From Delphinapterus leucas (Eukaryota; Chordata; Mammalia; Artiodactyla; Monodontidae), in NCBI RefSeq assembly GCF_002288925.2, contig NW_022098001.1, forward strand, positions 14,576,743 through 14,640,742: a stretch of 64,000 nt of DNA, written 5' to 3'. Within the stretch, counting starts at the first letter, position 1; the number at the start of each line of letters is the position of its first letter. Below the pieces are notes generated by a model. That model made no database searches and was not told where the DNA came from. It was given only the letters and a program-made list of their open reading frames with translations. A program made the translations under genes and the position numbers. Shown here piece by piece: positions 11,020 through 23,574 of the stretch.

Positions 11020-11378
11020 GGCTTCCCTGGTGGCACAGTGGTTAAGAATCTGCCTGCCAATGCAAGGGACACCGGTTCGAGCCCTGGTCTGGGAAGATCC
11101 CACATGCCGCGGAGCAACTAAGCCCGTGCGCCACAACTACTGAGCTTGAGCTCTAGAGCCCGCAAGCCACAACTATTGAGCTCATGTGCCACAACTACTG
11201 AAGCCTGTGCGCCTAGAACCTGTGCTTCGCAACAAGAGAAGCCACAACAATGAGAAGCCCACTCACTGCAATGAAGAGTAGCTCCCGCTTGCTGCAACTA
11301 GAGAAAGCCTGTGCACAGCAACGAAGACCCAACACAGCCAAAAATAAATAAATAAATAAATTTATTTTAAAAAAAAAG
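11020..11378 (+). mobile_element. CHR SINE, long class
   Basis: A full copy with an (AAAT)n tail. The flanks AAGAAACTTGAG and AAGAAATTTGAG form the duplication. Confidence 0.94.
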
Positions 11379-11389
11379 AAGAAAGAAAT

Positions 11390-13829
11390 TTGAGAGCTAT
11401 CCTAATTCTTCCACTTGTAAGGATGCACTGTGGGTGCCAGGAAAGGAAGGGGTAAATGTATGCGTGTTTCAGGGCCACGGACAGCAAGGCTGCCCCTGGA
11501 AAGGAAAGGAATTGAAGGCCTAAGTGGGGGAACCTAAGCGGGGTCCCTCAGAAGTTCAGCTTTATGGCTTTCTCAGCTGCTCTGGGACAGAAGGCAGTCT
11601 GTAGGCCAAGAAGGCAGAAAAGTTCCATCCTAAGTCACTGTGGTCTCTCCTATCTACTTCCCACAATTTTCTCAAAACTCTGGGCTAGAACAAAAGGAGT
11701 TCAGAGTTCTCTTTTGCCTTGATGGCTTCCCAAAGACACCCTAAAATACCTGATGAGGGATGTGAAGAGAGGCTAGAGATTTAGAAAGTCCTCTGCTGCT
11801 GTGAGACAGCTGTGGGGGACCTTCAGTGCCAGTTGTTCCCTGTCCACAGGAGCACGTGTTATGATATAAGGGGCCACAGGTAGGCTTCTGTGGTGCCACC
11901 CCCATTGGTACAAGGATTAAACCACTGGTTGCATGGTGGGTGGGTTTGGGCATAAGCCTGGAGAGGCCAAACTAAAATTACTAACAAAGGAGAAAAGAAA
12001 TAGGGCTCATGGGAGGTGGGGGACAGAACAGACTGTACAGTGGAACTGAAGATCATACCTATTTAGAGGGAAGTAGAAAAAGCTTGATAACCAGTGGATC
12101 AAACTGAATGTGAACCCTGGGAAAGGATAGAAAACCCCTCCCTCTTGCCTGACTCCTCTTCATTCCCCTACTGTGGTCTACACTATCCTGAGATCCTTCT
12201 CCAGTTTCTCAGATAATTCCCCAGGAAAGGCAAACCTCTACCCAAGAGCTGGGTTGGCAAGAATATAGGTGAAGTAAGAATCAGAATTGGAGGAAGCTGA
12301 CAGTGGAGACTGGGTTGGAGTAGCTGCCGCCCATACTGTTTTCTACAGCCCCTCCCCAAACCTCAAATACACCTTGGATTCCATTTAATTAAAAAGGTAA
12401 GAAGGCAGGTAAATCAATCAGAACCCTCATAAAACAACTATCACAACTGAACTACCATTAAAGAACAAAGTTGCAGGGGGATTTAGTGGCTGGGGCTAAG
12501 GCCATCTGCAGGCCAGAGGGGGGAAAATGCTTATGTATAAATCAGAGTATGGGTATCAGAAACTTGTCCCTCCTCCAATTAGATCACAGCAGCACCCGAG
12601 ATTCAGGCAACCAGTGAAGATTCTTTGGAGGACTCTGGGGTCCAGAGTCTCCCCCACTATGGGGGAAAAGCTATCTAAGAGGTTGGGTGAGGGGAAACTA
12701 GGTCCTGGAAGAGATCCAGAGGCACAGATGACACTGCAGCTCCACCTCTTTCACCTCTGCCCAGTTACTAACAACATGACTCCCACCTGGTGCCCAAGAC
12801 TTTTCTTCCCATTCTCACCTCCACTTAGAAACACCCTCCACATGGCCAACTCATGAATACTGCAGTGTTTTCAAATATGAGAAACTCCAACCAAATAAAA
12901 ACAAAAACTCCCTCTTGCTCTGAGCTTTACCTTCCCCCGAGGGCCTTTAATGTCATTGAACAGAAAACCTCCTTCCTCAGGTCCTGGGTTCACCACCTTC
13001 TCCATCCTGGGGAGAGGAGGAAAAGGGGATGCAGATTGACCAAAAGCAGAATGGGAAGGGGCAGGAGACGAAAAATGTTTTCTGAAGACATGGCGAGGAG
13101 GAGGAAAGATAAGTAGGTCACTGTCTTGTACCTATAATGCAAAGTAAAGAAAGTTTGTTTTAGAAGGTGAGTCCTGGGGGATCTGACCCCTGACCCCCAA
13201 GCCCCAGGGTAGGGGCTGGAGGCCAGTGGCAACAACTGCCTGGTGTTGGTTGCTAGAGAGGTAAAAAGTGCCATGATGGAGCTGTTAGGAGGCAGCCCTT
13301 GGGAGCCAGGGCTTAGCGTGCTTCTACCGTAGGGGCTGTGTGCTGAGCGGTGGGGATGGAGGTTATTTCTTAGTTCTCATGCTCGCTCAACACTTGTTTG
13401 CTGCTAGCCACCTGCTCAGTTGCTACAACACTGACTCTTACTCTGCTGGGACTGTTCTTGGAGATCCATACCCAGGCTTTGGCCCAAGGCACCCCCAGAT
13501 TCTAGGGTTCATTCTGGCAGTTTCTTAGCTGTTGCCAGGAAGGAATAATTCATGTTCATAGCTGTCTTGGTTTGAGTCTCCATAAACAATAAGCTGTTTT
13601 CATCTTCATACACCTGGGCCTCTCCATATTCTACCCGGTGCTTGCTGCCTGGGTCAGCTTTGGTCCCTGACAGGGCAATAACCATGCTAGGACTGGCCTG
13701 TCACTGTAGTTCCTTTACTCATAGTCTAGTGAAATATAAAGACAAACGCATGGAGTGGCACTCAATAATTCAGGGACAAATTTGTCATTTGTGGGTTTTA
13801 TATGCCGGTAAGATAAAAATTTCAGTCTT
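11390..13829. other. 2.4-kb repeat-poor, GC-richer intergenic block
   Basis: I recognise no transposable element across this stretch, unlike everything around it. It is locally richer in CT/GA-rich tracts and has several short frames (for example 12,527-12,856 and 12,990-13,274 minus), none with a recognisable protein or splice context. It may hold distal regulatory sequence or a non-coding transcript; nothing in the sequence proves either. Confidence 0.5.
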
Positions 13830-13830
13830 A

Positions 13831-13984
13831 GGGAATTCCCTGGCAGTACAGTGGTTAAGACACAACACTTTCACTGCTGGGGCCCAGGTTCAATCCCTGG
13901 TTGGGGAATTAAGATCCTGCAAGCTGTGTGATGCGACCAAAAACCAAAACCAAAACAAAACAAACAAAAAATATACATATATAT
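13831..13984 (+). mobile_element. CHR SINE, short class
   Basis: GGGAATTCCCTGGCAGTACA head with an A/C-rich and (AT)n tail. The duplication ATTTCAGTCTTA occurs on both sides (13,819 and 13,985). Confidence 0.94.
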
Positions 13985-13996
13985 ATTTCAGTCTTA

Positions 13997-14567
13997 ATAA
14001 CCTTCTCAATTTTAAGACCATTTGTATAGAGATAAATATTCTGTGAACTTTTCTAGCCAAAATAGCCTGTTATCCTGGTGAAGACACAGCCATATCAGAA
14101 AAAAAAAAAGTAATAATTTAATTTTTAAAAAGTCATGTTCTGGTTTTACTTGTAAATCAAAAAGAAAAAAAGACTAGGACATGTTAATACATGTTTTGGA
14201 AGATATAGCTACTTTCATTCAGTTTGATAATTTGATCAGTCACTAAAAAATTCTTTAAAATTTGTAGTTTTAATCTTTCTTTGGATTTTCTGGGTTTTTT
14301 TAAAAACAGTTGGTGAATTTTTTAATTAACCAGAATTAATTATAGTTATTATATAAATTTATGCTTATGACACAAATGATAGTGATTGAGATGTATGCTA
14401 AGAGATTGTGTGCTTAAAAAAAACTAAATGAATTAAATAATCAAAATTTTAGTATCTGAAACTGTTCACTAACTTATAAATAAGCCAGTGTTTTTCAAGC
14501 CTTTATATGTGTTCAAAATGTCAAATAGGTGGCAGGACTTTCCAAGCGTGTTAAACTTGTGATTGAA
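13997..14567. other. AT-rich unassigned sequence
   Basis: No recognised gene or repeat. Many A/T homopolymer runs. Confidence 0.4.
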
Positions 14568-14798
14568 GTTATAAAATATTGTTAAAGGTATTTTGTTTAC
14601 AGTTATAAAATCTTGCAGTTTGTTCACAGTTATAAAGTATAGAAGATTGGTTGTGTTTATAGTTGTAAAATGTTACATAAAGTTGTTTTGCTTACAGTTA
14701 TAAAATGCTTTAGAATGTTGTTATGGCTATTAAGTGTAGAAGGTTGGTTGTGTGTACCGTTATAAAATGTTGTAGAAGGTTGTTTTGCTGACTATATC
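14568..14798 (+). repeat. Degenerate minisatellite with higher-order structure
   Basis: Seven units of 27-40 bp begin at about 14,568, 14,602, 14,629, 14,662, 14,697, 14,726 and 14,759. Most start GTTATAAAAT and continue with a TGTAGAAGGTTGTTTTG-like part. Units 1 and 4, 2 and 5, 3 and 6, 4 and 7 resemble each other best, giving a trimer period of about 94-97 bp. Confidence 0.85.
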
Positions 14799-15428
14799 GT
14801 TATTAGAAATAGTCTACTTTAAAAATACTCTAGGTTATTATATCAGACAAAACTCTTTTTGTTGCAAGTCATAGCAACTCAGTTTGATAGCCATTGACCT
14901 TCTTAGTTTCATGTGCTTCCAGCTTCTCTGTATTACAGGAGTGGGTAGTCATGGGAAGGGCTGTGGCTCTCCCAGGTTGAGTTGTGGACTGAGCTCTGAA
15001 GCAGTCACTTTGCCATGTGGACAGGCTAATCCAAAGGTATCCTTTAAGGCCTGGGCTTCTATGATTGCACTCCCACCTGGACCATAAGGAGTGAGGAATT
15101 GGTGGTTCCCAAAGGAAGGCATATTGGGCAGATAAGTCACATTTGTCCACCCAAGTTTCCTTTCAAAATGATTGTTATCTGTGAACAGCCTTGTGGGGCC
15201 TAAGTTTGGATTGTCCTCATTTGGAAAATGACAATACTGCTGGATTTACTCATTATTTTTATGAAATCATAAAAAGAATAATGTTGTAATTTGCATCATT
15301 ATAGATCTCAGGGTTTGTGGTGAAACTGAAGAGACTTTCTTACAGGATAACATTTATGTTTGGTAGGAAAGGTACCTCCGAAATTAATTATGTTCATTAT
15401 CTTATTATTTAGAAATAGCATATCTGAC
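14799..15428. other. Unassigned sequence, possibly an ancient repeat
   Basis: 14,845-15,160 starts 'TTTTTGTTGCAAGTCATAGC', reminiscent of an old mammalian interspersed repeat that I cannot name. The frames on both strands at 14,869-15,150 are unsupported. Confidence 0.4.
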
Positions 15429-15694
15429 TTTTTATTTTTTATTTTATTTTTGGCTGTGTCGGGTCTTAGTTGCGGCATGCAGGATCTTCATTGCGGCACG
15501 TGGGATCTTTTGTTGTGGCACTCGGGCTCAGTAGTTGTGGTGCATGGGCTCCAGAGCATGTGCACTCTGTAGTTGCAGCATGTGGGCTAAGCTGCCCCAT
15601 GGCATGTGGGATCTTATTTGCCTGACAGGGATCGAACCTGCATCCCCTGCATTGGAAGGTGGATTCTTAACCATTGGACCACCAGGGAAGTCCC
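15429..15694 (-). mobile_element. CHR-related SINE, older class
   Basis: An antisense copy with TTGGCTGTGTCGGGTCTTAG near its tail and ACCAGGGAAGTCCC at the head. It is moderately diverged. Confidence 0.88.
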
Positions 15695-15849
15695 TTAACA
15701 GAAGAAAACCACAGTGAATTTATATAATGCTCCACTATTTAAAAATTCTTCTCTAGAGTTTGGTAGGTTGTGTTAGTTTCTATAAAAACTTACTTGCAAA
15801 ATTTAATATCATTTAGCAAATGTAAAATTTAAGATGATCAATTCAGTTC

Positions 15850-16480
15850 TATTTTATTCAATAAACAATAACTGAGGGTAAACTACAGGCCAGGGACGGT
15901 GCTGAAAGCTGGGAGTACAAAGATGAACCAGGGCACAGGGCAGAGCCAGGGCACAGTCTCTGCCATCAAGGAGCCAATTGTGAGAGGGAAGAAACATACA
16001 CATAATTTTAATATAATATGCAGGATACCATGTTAGAAGATTGCCCAGACATAGGGGAGAACTTAGAGTACCCAGCACATTCAGGAAAGGCTTCATGGAG
16101 GAAATGAGCTGAACCTTGAAGAAAGAACAAAATTGAGCTGGAAGAAGATGCTGAGAAATGCAAGGCTGGCAGAGGCTCAGGCCTTGAGCAATAGCTCAGA
16201 GGTGTAAATTAATACGGCACATGTGCAGAAAGCTCAAGGAGCTGGATACAGTTAGAACATAAATGTCAAGGTGAAGAGTGACAGGAGACAGAGAGAGGAG
16301 TGTCTTGACATTCTTGGCTATGATGCTAAAGAATTTGCCCTTAATGCAGGTTAGAGTTACATTTCAGATGGGCTGCTCTGCTGCAGTGTAGCAGATGGCT
16401 TAAAGAGGGGTAAGACTGGAGGGAGGGAGTCTAGTCAAAATACTAATGCGACAGTCCGGTGAAAAGATGATGAGGGATTG
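15850..16480 (-). mobile_element. L2-like LINE fragment
   Basis: Antisense L2 pattern: 'ATTTTATTCAATAAACAATAAC', 'GCCAGGGACGGTGCTGAAAG', 'CATCAAGGAGCC', 'AGGAAAGGCTTCATGGAGGA', 'GAGCTGAACCTTGAAG'. Old and diverged. Confidence 0.7.
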
Positions 16481-16504
16481 AACTGGGTGAGACAAAAAAT
16501 ATTT

Positions 16505-16580
16505 TTTATTCATCTTTGAATCTCTAGTGCCTGGTATAATTCCTGGTACATGGAAAGAACTCAAATAATATTTACAAATT
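16505..16580 (+). mobile_element. L2/MIR-like 3' end fragment
   Basis: GAATCTCTAGTGCCTGGTAT...GGTACATGGAAAGAACTCAA matches the shared L2/MIR terminal text. Confidence 0.55.
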
Positions 16581-17483
16581 TAGCTACATTTATTTTTTAT
16601 CTTCTGCATTCCAATGAAATCTCCACCTTTTGGCTTTAGAACCACATTTCTAGTGACTATCATAATACATACTGGAGTTCTAGAAGCTAACTCTACAAAT
16701 ACATCATGCAAGATACACCAAGAATATATATGCTGCTGAAGAAAATCTGCTTAACGTGACCATAATTCATTCCACAAACATCACACTTCCCTTTGATTTT
16801 CCTGGACCACAGGGTTGTGGATAAGAATATAGATTTAAAAGGATTGTTTAAATGATCATTGCAATAAAAAAAACTAAAGCCAAATGGCCTATCAACTAAG
16901 CAATGATTTGTGCAGAGATAAGCAAATTTGCAGCTGTGTTGCCCATAAAAGACCATATACCTTGCTGGGCACTTGATTGATTTGTTGGAATATGTTTTAA
17001 AAAGTCTCTGAAGCCAGAGTTTAGTCTGAAATTGGGCATTTCATATAAATACATTACCGAAGACTGAGGTATCAAGATGAGGAGAACTAAACAAAGCTAG
17101 TGGGTGAGGGCAGGAAAGGAGTAAAGAATCATATGAGGCCCCAAGCAGGTTAGATTATTAACCACTGGGAATCTGACACCATTCAAGCCCTTCACTGGAT
17201 ATCAAAGGGAATTTCATCTGTGCCTACATTTCTTTTACTTTTTGATAAAGAATCACAGTTTTCACATTTCTTTTACATTACTCACTTTTGGACTTTTTTT
17301 CTCCAATGCCCTCTAAATCCATGAAATATTTTGGGAGAAAATTTACTAATGGTGATGGCATATTTAGCACCTACCTTTTTTTTTTTTTATAAAGGGAACA
17401 TTCTCACAAGATGTTTTACCAAGACATGTGTGAGATCTCTTCACTTTGTGAAATAGGGATGCGAGTGGAGCAAGGACAGTTTT
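16581..17483. other. Unassigned intergenic sequence
   Basis: No supported gene or clear repeat family. Confidence 0.4.
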
Positions 17484-17825
17484 GTTTTTTTTTTTAACAT
17501 CTTTGTGTATTAGTTTCTGCTTATAACAAAGTGAATCAGTTACACATATACATATGCTCCCATATCTCTTCCTTCTTGCGTCTCCCTCCCTCCCACCTTC
17601 CCTATCCCACCCCTCTAGGTAGTCACAAAGCACAGAGCTGATCTCCCTGTGCTATGTGGTTGCTTCCCACTAGCTAGCTATTTTACGTTTGGTAGTGTAT
17701 TTATGTCCATGCCACTCTCTCACTTTGTCACAGCTTACCATTCCCCCTCCCCGTATCCTCAAGTCCATTCTCTAGTAGGTCTGTGTCTTTATTCCCATCT
17801 TGCCCCTAGGTTCTTCATGACCATT
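17484..17825 (-). mobile_element. Young L1, 5'-truncated 3' end
   Basis: An antisense L1 3'UTR with poly(T) at its left end. The duplication AAGGACAGTTTT / AAGGGCAGTTTT flanks it at 17,472 and 17,826. The same L1 type occurs at 34,607 and 35,899. Confidence 0.92.
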
Positions 17826-18147
17826 AAGGGCAGTTTTTAACAGGGAACATTTTCTGGGAATATTGGAAAATCTGGGTGTCATTTTCCTGTAAAGCTCTTG
17901 TGATTTTAGAGTCTACAATTTACCCTGTGACAGTGTCCTTAACAGTTTGCCATTCCCAGAGATAACTATTTAATACTGTTTCATTTCTTTCTAACCACGG
18001 TGTCACAAACGAGATAGAAAAGATTAAGCATGGCAACTATTGGCAGACAAAAGGCTCGTGAAATTGACACAATAATTTCATATTGCTAAAAAACTGTAAA
18101 ACAGCATTAAATCTTCTGGTTGCAAAACCACTCCTGTTTCTGTAATT
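17826..18147. other. Unassigned sequence
   Basis: Nothing recognised. Confidence 0.4.
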
Positions 18148-18159
18148 TCTGTAATTGTT

Positions 18160-18499
18160 TGTTTTTATAAATTTATTTATTTTTGGCTGCGTTGGGTCTT
18201 TGTTGCTGTGTGCGGGCTTTCTCTAGTTGTGGTGAGCGGGGGCTGCTCTTCATTGTCATGCGTGGGCTTCGCATTGCAGTGCTTGTTGCAGAGCACGGGC
18301 TCTAGGTGCACAGGCTTCAGTAGTTGTGGCACACGGGCTCAGTAGTTGTGGCTCGCAGGCTCTAGAGCACAGGTTCAGTAATTGTGGCGTGCGGGCTTAG
18401 CTGCTCCGCGGCCTGTGGGATCTTCCCGAACCAGGGCTCGAACCCATGTCCCCTGCATCGGCAGGAGGATTCTTAACCACTGCACCACCAGGGAAGCCC
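18160..18499 (-). mobile_element. CHR SINE, long class
   Basis: An antisense full copy. The duplication TCTGTAATTGTT lies at about 18,148 and 18,500. Confidence 0.94.
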
Positions 18500-18511
18500 T
18501 CTGTAATTGTT

Positions 18512-19620
18512 GAGTTGGTGACTAAGTAGAAAGAAGTTGCTGCCACCAAAGACAGAGCCTAGTCTGAAGACGTCAGACTTTTGCAATGACACAGTCTTTT
18601 TCAAAACATGTTCCATTGTTCCATGGCTGTTAATAGGTGTTACTCAAAAAGACGTTTCTTCAGTCAAAGAAGCTTGTGAAACAGTTGACTAAACCAAGTT
18701 CATCGGCCTCTCCGCCAAAGCATTCCTCAAAGCCTTCGCTAAACTAGTGAGCAAAGGGAACCTCTAAGAGGGGGTTACAGTATATATGATTTGCCAGCTT
18801 TTCTCAATCAGAGGACTTTTTCTTTGAGGAGCATCCCACTGGACTACTATTAAGTATAACTGAGTTTGGGCTTTAGACCATAAACATGAGGTGGATTTTA
18901 AAATGTGGCTTTAAGATAGTTTATGTAGTGGACTTTTGTCAGTTGCCTTCCCAGCAATATTCTCATCCTCTCCTTTCCTCCAACCCTCGGTTTCCTTTTT
19001 GGAATCCCAAGGTTCTGGGGAGACTGATTCTATCCAGAATCCAGGGATGAAACATATGATCCAGGCTAAGCCTGGGAGTGTTCCATCCAATAGGCTACAG
19101 TGCTTGGTTGGGGGTAGGCAGTTGACAGAACCAGTCCAATCAGAATTTTTCCTGAAAATGCTGATGGGAGAACTGTGTTGGCTTCCTCCTGCTGGATGTG
19201 AGAAAGCAAGCTGTCCCAGGAACTTTACAAAAAATGCAGTGTACAAACAGCAAGAACCTGGTCCTCAGGGTTAGGCTTGGAGTTAGCCCTACCTTTGGGC
19301 ATTTTGTATATAAATTCCCTTCACTGTTAAACCAATTGAGCTTGGTTTTCTATTATTTGTGACAAAATTCCTGCTTCCTGGTAGAGTTTGCTTACCATAG
19401 TAAGACATATACTATAAGGGGTTACCACCTCTTTTAAGAAACCAAATATTGATTTAACCGTAAAAAAATTTACTCCTTTGTCCCTCCAGTTGAATTTCAG
19501 TCTCACTTTCCTTTGTGATTTGTAATTGTTTACTGTTGCTATGACAAGGATGTTCCAAAAAAAGTGTATTGTTCCCATTTTTACACTCCTACACAAGTGT
19601 AATCAAAACCTCCTGCTCTA
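18512..19620. other. Repeat-poor intergenic block
   Basis: No repeat or gene recognised over 1.1 kb. Opposite-strand frames at 18,911-19,274 overlap each other and match nothing I know. Confidence 0.45.
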
Positions 19621-19624
19621 ATTT

Positions 19625-19725
19625 CATCAAATCAGCATTTCTAGAACCCACTATGTACCAGGCAAAAAGGGTTCAAAGATATGACAGTTCTTGACTTTCA
19701 AGAAACTCACAGCCTAAGAGAGTTT
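19625..19725 (-). mobile_element. L2 fragment
   Basis: Text of the type 'AACCCACTATGTACCAGGCA' followed by 'GAAACTCACAGCCTAAGAG', an antisense L2 end. Confidence 0.6.
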
Positions 19726-20195
19726 TCCAAACTTTACAAATAATTTTACTTGAAATTGTGGGAAATAAATACAGAAACTGGAAGCATTATAAACAGTCTG
19801 TTTTACAAAGAAGTTTCCACATTTAGCACAGCTAATCTCTTCTCATTCTGCTTGCCCTTTCGAGATATTTTCAATCCAGCTCCAAAGAGTTGGCCCAAAG
19901 TAAACTGCCTGGATCCCTCACCTCCTGGCTGCTCCCTTTTCTCTCCATGGAAGAAGCCATCTTCATTTAATACCCAGAAGTAGCTTCCTAGGCATCTTGG
20001 TTTTATTTATTTTATTACTTTATTTTTTGAGGTAAAATTCAAATAAAATTAATCATTTTAAAGTGAACAATTCAGTGGCTTTTAGTTCATTTACAATGTT
20101 GTACAACCACTACATTTTCATCACCCCAAAACATTTTCATCATCCCCTATCTAGTTCCAAAACATTTTCATCACACCTCAAAAAACTCTGTACCC

Positions 20196-20324
20196 GGGAA
20201 TTCCCTGGTGGTCCAGTGGTTAGGACCCCTCTCTTCCACTGCAGGGGGCACAGGTTCGATCCCTGTTCAGGAAACTAAGATCCCACAAGCCACGTGGTGT
20301 GGCCAAAAAAAGCAAAAAATCCAG
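20196..20324 (+). mobile_element. CHR SINE, short class
   Basis: Head GGGAATTCCCTGGTGGTCCA. The duplication ACTCTGTACCC occurs on both sides. Confidence 0.93.
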
Positions 20325-20583
20325 AAAACACTCTGTACCCATTAAGCGGTCATTCCCCTTTCCCCCCTCCCCTCAGTCCTTGGCAACTACCAGTCTGCTT
20401 TCTAACTCAGTGGATTTACCTACTCTCGATAGTTAATATAAATGCAATCATGTGAGGTCTTTTGTATGTGGCTTCTTTCATTTAGCATAAGGTAGTCAAG
20501 ATTCATTCATGTTGTGGCATATAGTAGTATTTCATTCCTTTTTATGGCTGAGTCATATTCCCTTGTATATATATACCATAATA

Positions 20584-20694
20584 TTTTTTTTGGCCATGCT
20601 GCGCAGCTTGTGGGATCTCAGTTCCCTGACCAGGGATTGAACCCAGGCCACGGCAGTGAAAGCACTGAATCCTAACCACTAGACCACCAGGGAA
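20584..20694 (-). mobile_element. CHR SINE, short class
   Basis: An antisense copy with TTTTTTTGGCCATGCTGCGC and AGACCACCAGGGAAC. The flanks share CATAAT-type text. Confidence 0.9.
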
Positions 20695-21310
20695 CTTGAT
20701 AAACATAATTTATCAATACATCAATTGATAGATATTTGGATTGTTTCCACTTTTGAGCTATTGTAAACAGAGCTGCTATGATCATGTGTACACAAGTATT
20801 TGAGTCTCTGTTTTCATGTCTTTGGGTATATACCTAGGAGTGGAATTTCTGGGTCATATGGTAATTCAGTGTTTAACTTTTCGAGGAATTGCCGAACTGT
20901 TTTCCACAGCGGATGCACCATTTTATATTCTTCCCAGCAAAATATAAAGGTTCTAATTTCTCCACATCCTCACTTCATCTTACACTTACTTTTGTTTTTT
21001 TGATTATAGACATATTATTGAGTACGAAGTGGTATTTCGTTGTCGTTTTATTTGCATTTCTTAAGAATCAGTGACGTTGAGTATGTTTTCCTGTGCCGGT
21101 TGACCACTTGCAGATCTCCAAAGAGATGTCTTTGAAGGCTTTTGCTCACATTTTAATTGAACTGTTTGTTTTTTTTGTTGTTGAGCTTTAACAGTTCTTT
21201 ATATATTCTGGATAGTAGACTCATATTAGATATATGATTTGCAAATTACTTTCTCCCATTCTGTAGGCTGCCCTTTCACTTTCTTGATGGTGTCCTTTGG
21301 TTTCTAGGCA

Positions 21311-22104
21311 TTTGACCCTTCATTCAGCAAAACCACATTAACTATTTATCTTGGACTGCCCTCTTTGCTTCAAGCTTCTGACTGAAAAACAGACTTCTTC
21401 CTTCAGTATCTGACATCAGAAATGACCTCACCCTTCCTGGGAGACCTGCAAGAATGTAGTTTCATCCCTACAGTGTAGTACTATCTTAATATAAGAAAGC
21501 ACAATGATCACAACATTCACATAACGGAATTGCACATATATGGTAACAGAGAGGTACTTTTTTTTCTTGCAGACATCCTCAGGGAATAGCCATAGAGGGT
21601 TGCGGGAAACTATTGACCTGGAATTCTGTCACCTTAAAGCTAGAAATCTTGTAGTGGGTCATGAGGTGATATTGTAGTAATATAAGTTTTTAATACTTCA
21701 TGAAGGTTTTAGATAAGGAAAGTTAGAGAAAAATTGGTCATTGTGGACCTAGCCCTGCCTGGGGAATATGGTGTGCTAACCGACTGACAACAATGTTATT
21801 ACATGTTAAGATGTTTCAGTTTCAAAGAACAGAAAACCTAACTCAGAAGGACTTAAACAAAAAGGATACTGTAGTGTCTTACAAAACAGGAAATCTGGAA
21901 GAATAGCTGTACCAAGGATCATTAATTCAGGGACTTAATCCTATCATCAAGAGCCCAGTTTCTGTCTTTATGCTCTGCTCCCCTCGGAGTATTGTGTAGT
22001 CCCCTCATGGTTGCAAGATGGTTACTGAAACTCCAGCAGCTCCAGGCATCACTCCACATTAAAAACTAGAGTTAGAAAAGGAACTGTTTCATTCTTGAGT
22101 CTCT
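21311..22104. other. Unassigned sequence; probable ancient repeat at 21,815-22,075
   Basis: The segment from 'GTTTCAAAGAACAGAAAACC' to 'CTCCAGCAGCTCCAGGCATC' resembles a widespread old mammalian interspersed repeat, not named here. The rest is unassigned. Confidence 0.45.
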
Positions 22105-22930
22105 CTCTTTTTAAAAATTGTGGCAAAATATATATAACATAAAATTCACCATCTTAACCACTTTTCTGAAGTACACTCACATTTTGTGAAACCATCATTA
22201 CCATTCAACTCCAGAACTTTTTCATCTTGCAAAACTGAAACTCTGTACCCATTAAACAGTAACTCCTCGCTCCCCACTCCCCCGAGACCCTGGCAACCAC
22301 CATTCTACTTTCTGTCTCTGTGAATTTTACTATTCTAGGTACCACATATAAGTGCAATCTTACACTACTTGTACTTTTGTAATGGGCTTAGTATAATGTC
22401 CTCAAGATTCATCCACATTGTAGCATGTGTCAGAATTCCCTACTTTTTTTAAGGCTGAATAATATTCTACTGCATGGATATTTGTTTATCCAGCCATCTA
22501 TCTGTTAACGAACATTTATGTTGCTTCTACGTTTTGGCTATTGTAATAATCCTGCTGTGAACATGAGTGTATACATTTATATTCGAGTCCCTGCTTTCAG
22601 TCTTTTTGGAAGTGGATTTGCTGGATCATATAGTAGTTCTATATTTAATGTTTTTAATTAAATAGGACCTACAATACTGTTTTCCATAGCCTCCGCACCA
22701 TTTTCATTCCTACAGTGTACAATGGTTCCAGTTTTTCTACACCCTTACCAACTCTGTTCTTTCTTCTTTTTTACACTATCCATCCTAATGAATGTGAGGT
22801 GATGTCTCACTGTGATTTCAATTTGCATTTCTTTGATGATTAGTGGTATTGAGCATCTTTTTCATGTGCTTATTGGCAATATTTTCTTTGGAGAAATGTC
22901 TAAAGCCCTTTCCTCATTTTTTGTTTTGTT
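22105..22930 (-). mobile_element. Older L1 3' half
   Basis: An antisense L1M-type sequence ('ATAAAATTCACCATCTTAACC', 'AACCACCATTCTACTTTCTG', 'TTTTTAAGGCTGAATAATAT'). It seems to stop where the next L1 inserts and may resume at about 25,390-25,640. Confidence 0.8.
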
Positions 22931-22985
22931 TTGTTATTTTTAAAATTGAGATATAGCTGCTGTACAACATTATATAAGTTTCAGG

Positions 22986-23334
22986 AGGCTTTCCTGGTGG
23001 TGCAGTGGTTAACCCTCCTGCCAATGCAGGGGACATGGGTTCAAGCCCTGGTCCAGGAGGATCCCACATGTGGTGGAGCAACTAAGCCTGTGCACCACAA
23101 CTACAGAGCCTGTGCTCTAGAGCCCGCGAGCCACAACTACTTAAGCCCGTGCGCCTAGAACCCGTGCTCCGCAACAAGAGAAGCCACCGCAATAAGTCCG
23201 CACTCCGCAACAAAGAGTAGCCCCCACTCGCCGCAACTGGAGAAAGCCCACGTGCAGCAACAAACACCCAACACAACATAAATAAATAAATAAATAAATA
23301 AACAAATAAATAAATAAATAAATTTACAAACAAC
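22986..23334 (+). mobile_element. CHR SINE, long class, in L1
   Basis: A full copy with a long (AAAT)n tail. The duplication AAGTTTCAGG / AAGTTTCGGG flanks it. Confidence 0.93.
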
Positions 23335-23574
23335 AATAAAAAGTTTCGGGTATACAACAGTTATAATTTTTACAAGCTATACGCCATTTAGTTATTATAA
23401 AATATTGGCTATATTCCCTGTACTGTACAATATATCCTTGTAGCTTATTTATTTTATACATAGTAGTTTGGACTTCTTGATCCCCTACCCCTATATTGCC
23501 CTTCCCCTCTTCCCACTAGATTATTCTCCTATATGTGTGTCCTTTTTGTTGTTGTTATACTCACTAGTTTGTTT

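Larger units (their letters stand above)
19990..21310 (-). mobile_element. Older L1 3' half with two SINEs
   Basis: An antisense L1M-type 3'UTR and ORF2 end: 'GAACAATTCAGTGGCTTTTAG', 'TTCATTTAGCATAAGGTAG', 'CTTTGGGTATATACCTAGGA', 'TTTTCCACAGCGGATGCACC'. Decayed; SINEs at 20,196 and 20,584. Confidence 0.88.

Noticed and set aside
12527..12856. 109-codon frame in the repeat-poor block
   Set aside because: No recognisable domain, start context or splice context; composition-driven. Left as unassigned.
23275..23330. (AAAT)n run as a possible array or origin element
   Set aside because: It is the tail of the adjacent SINE.
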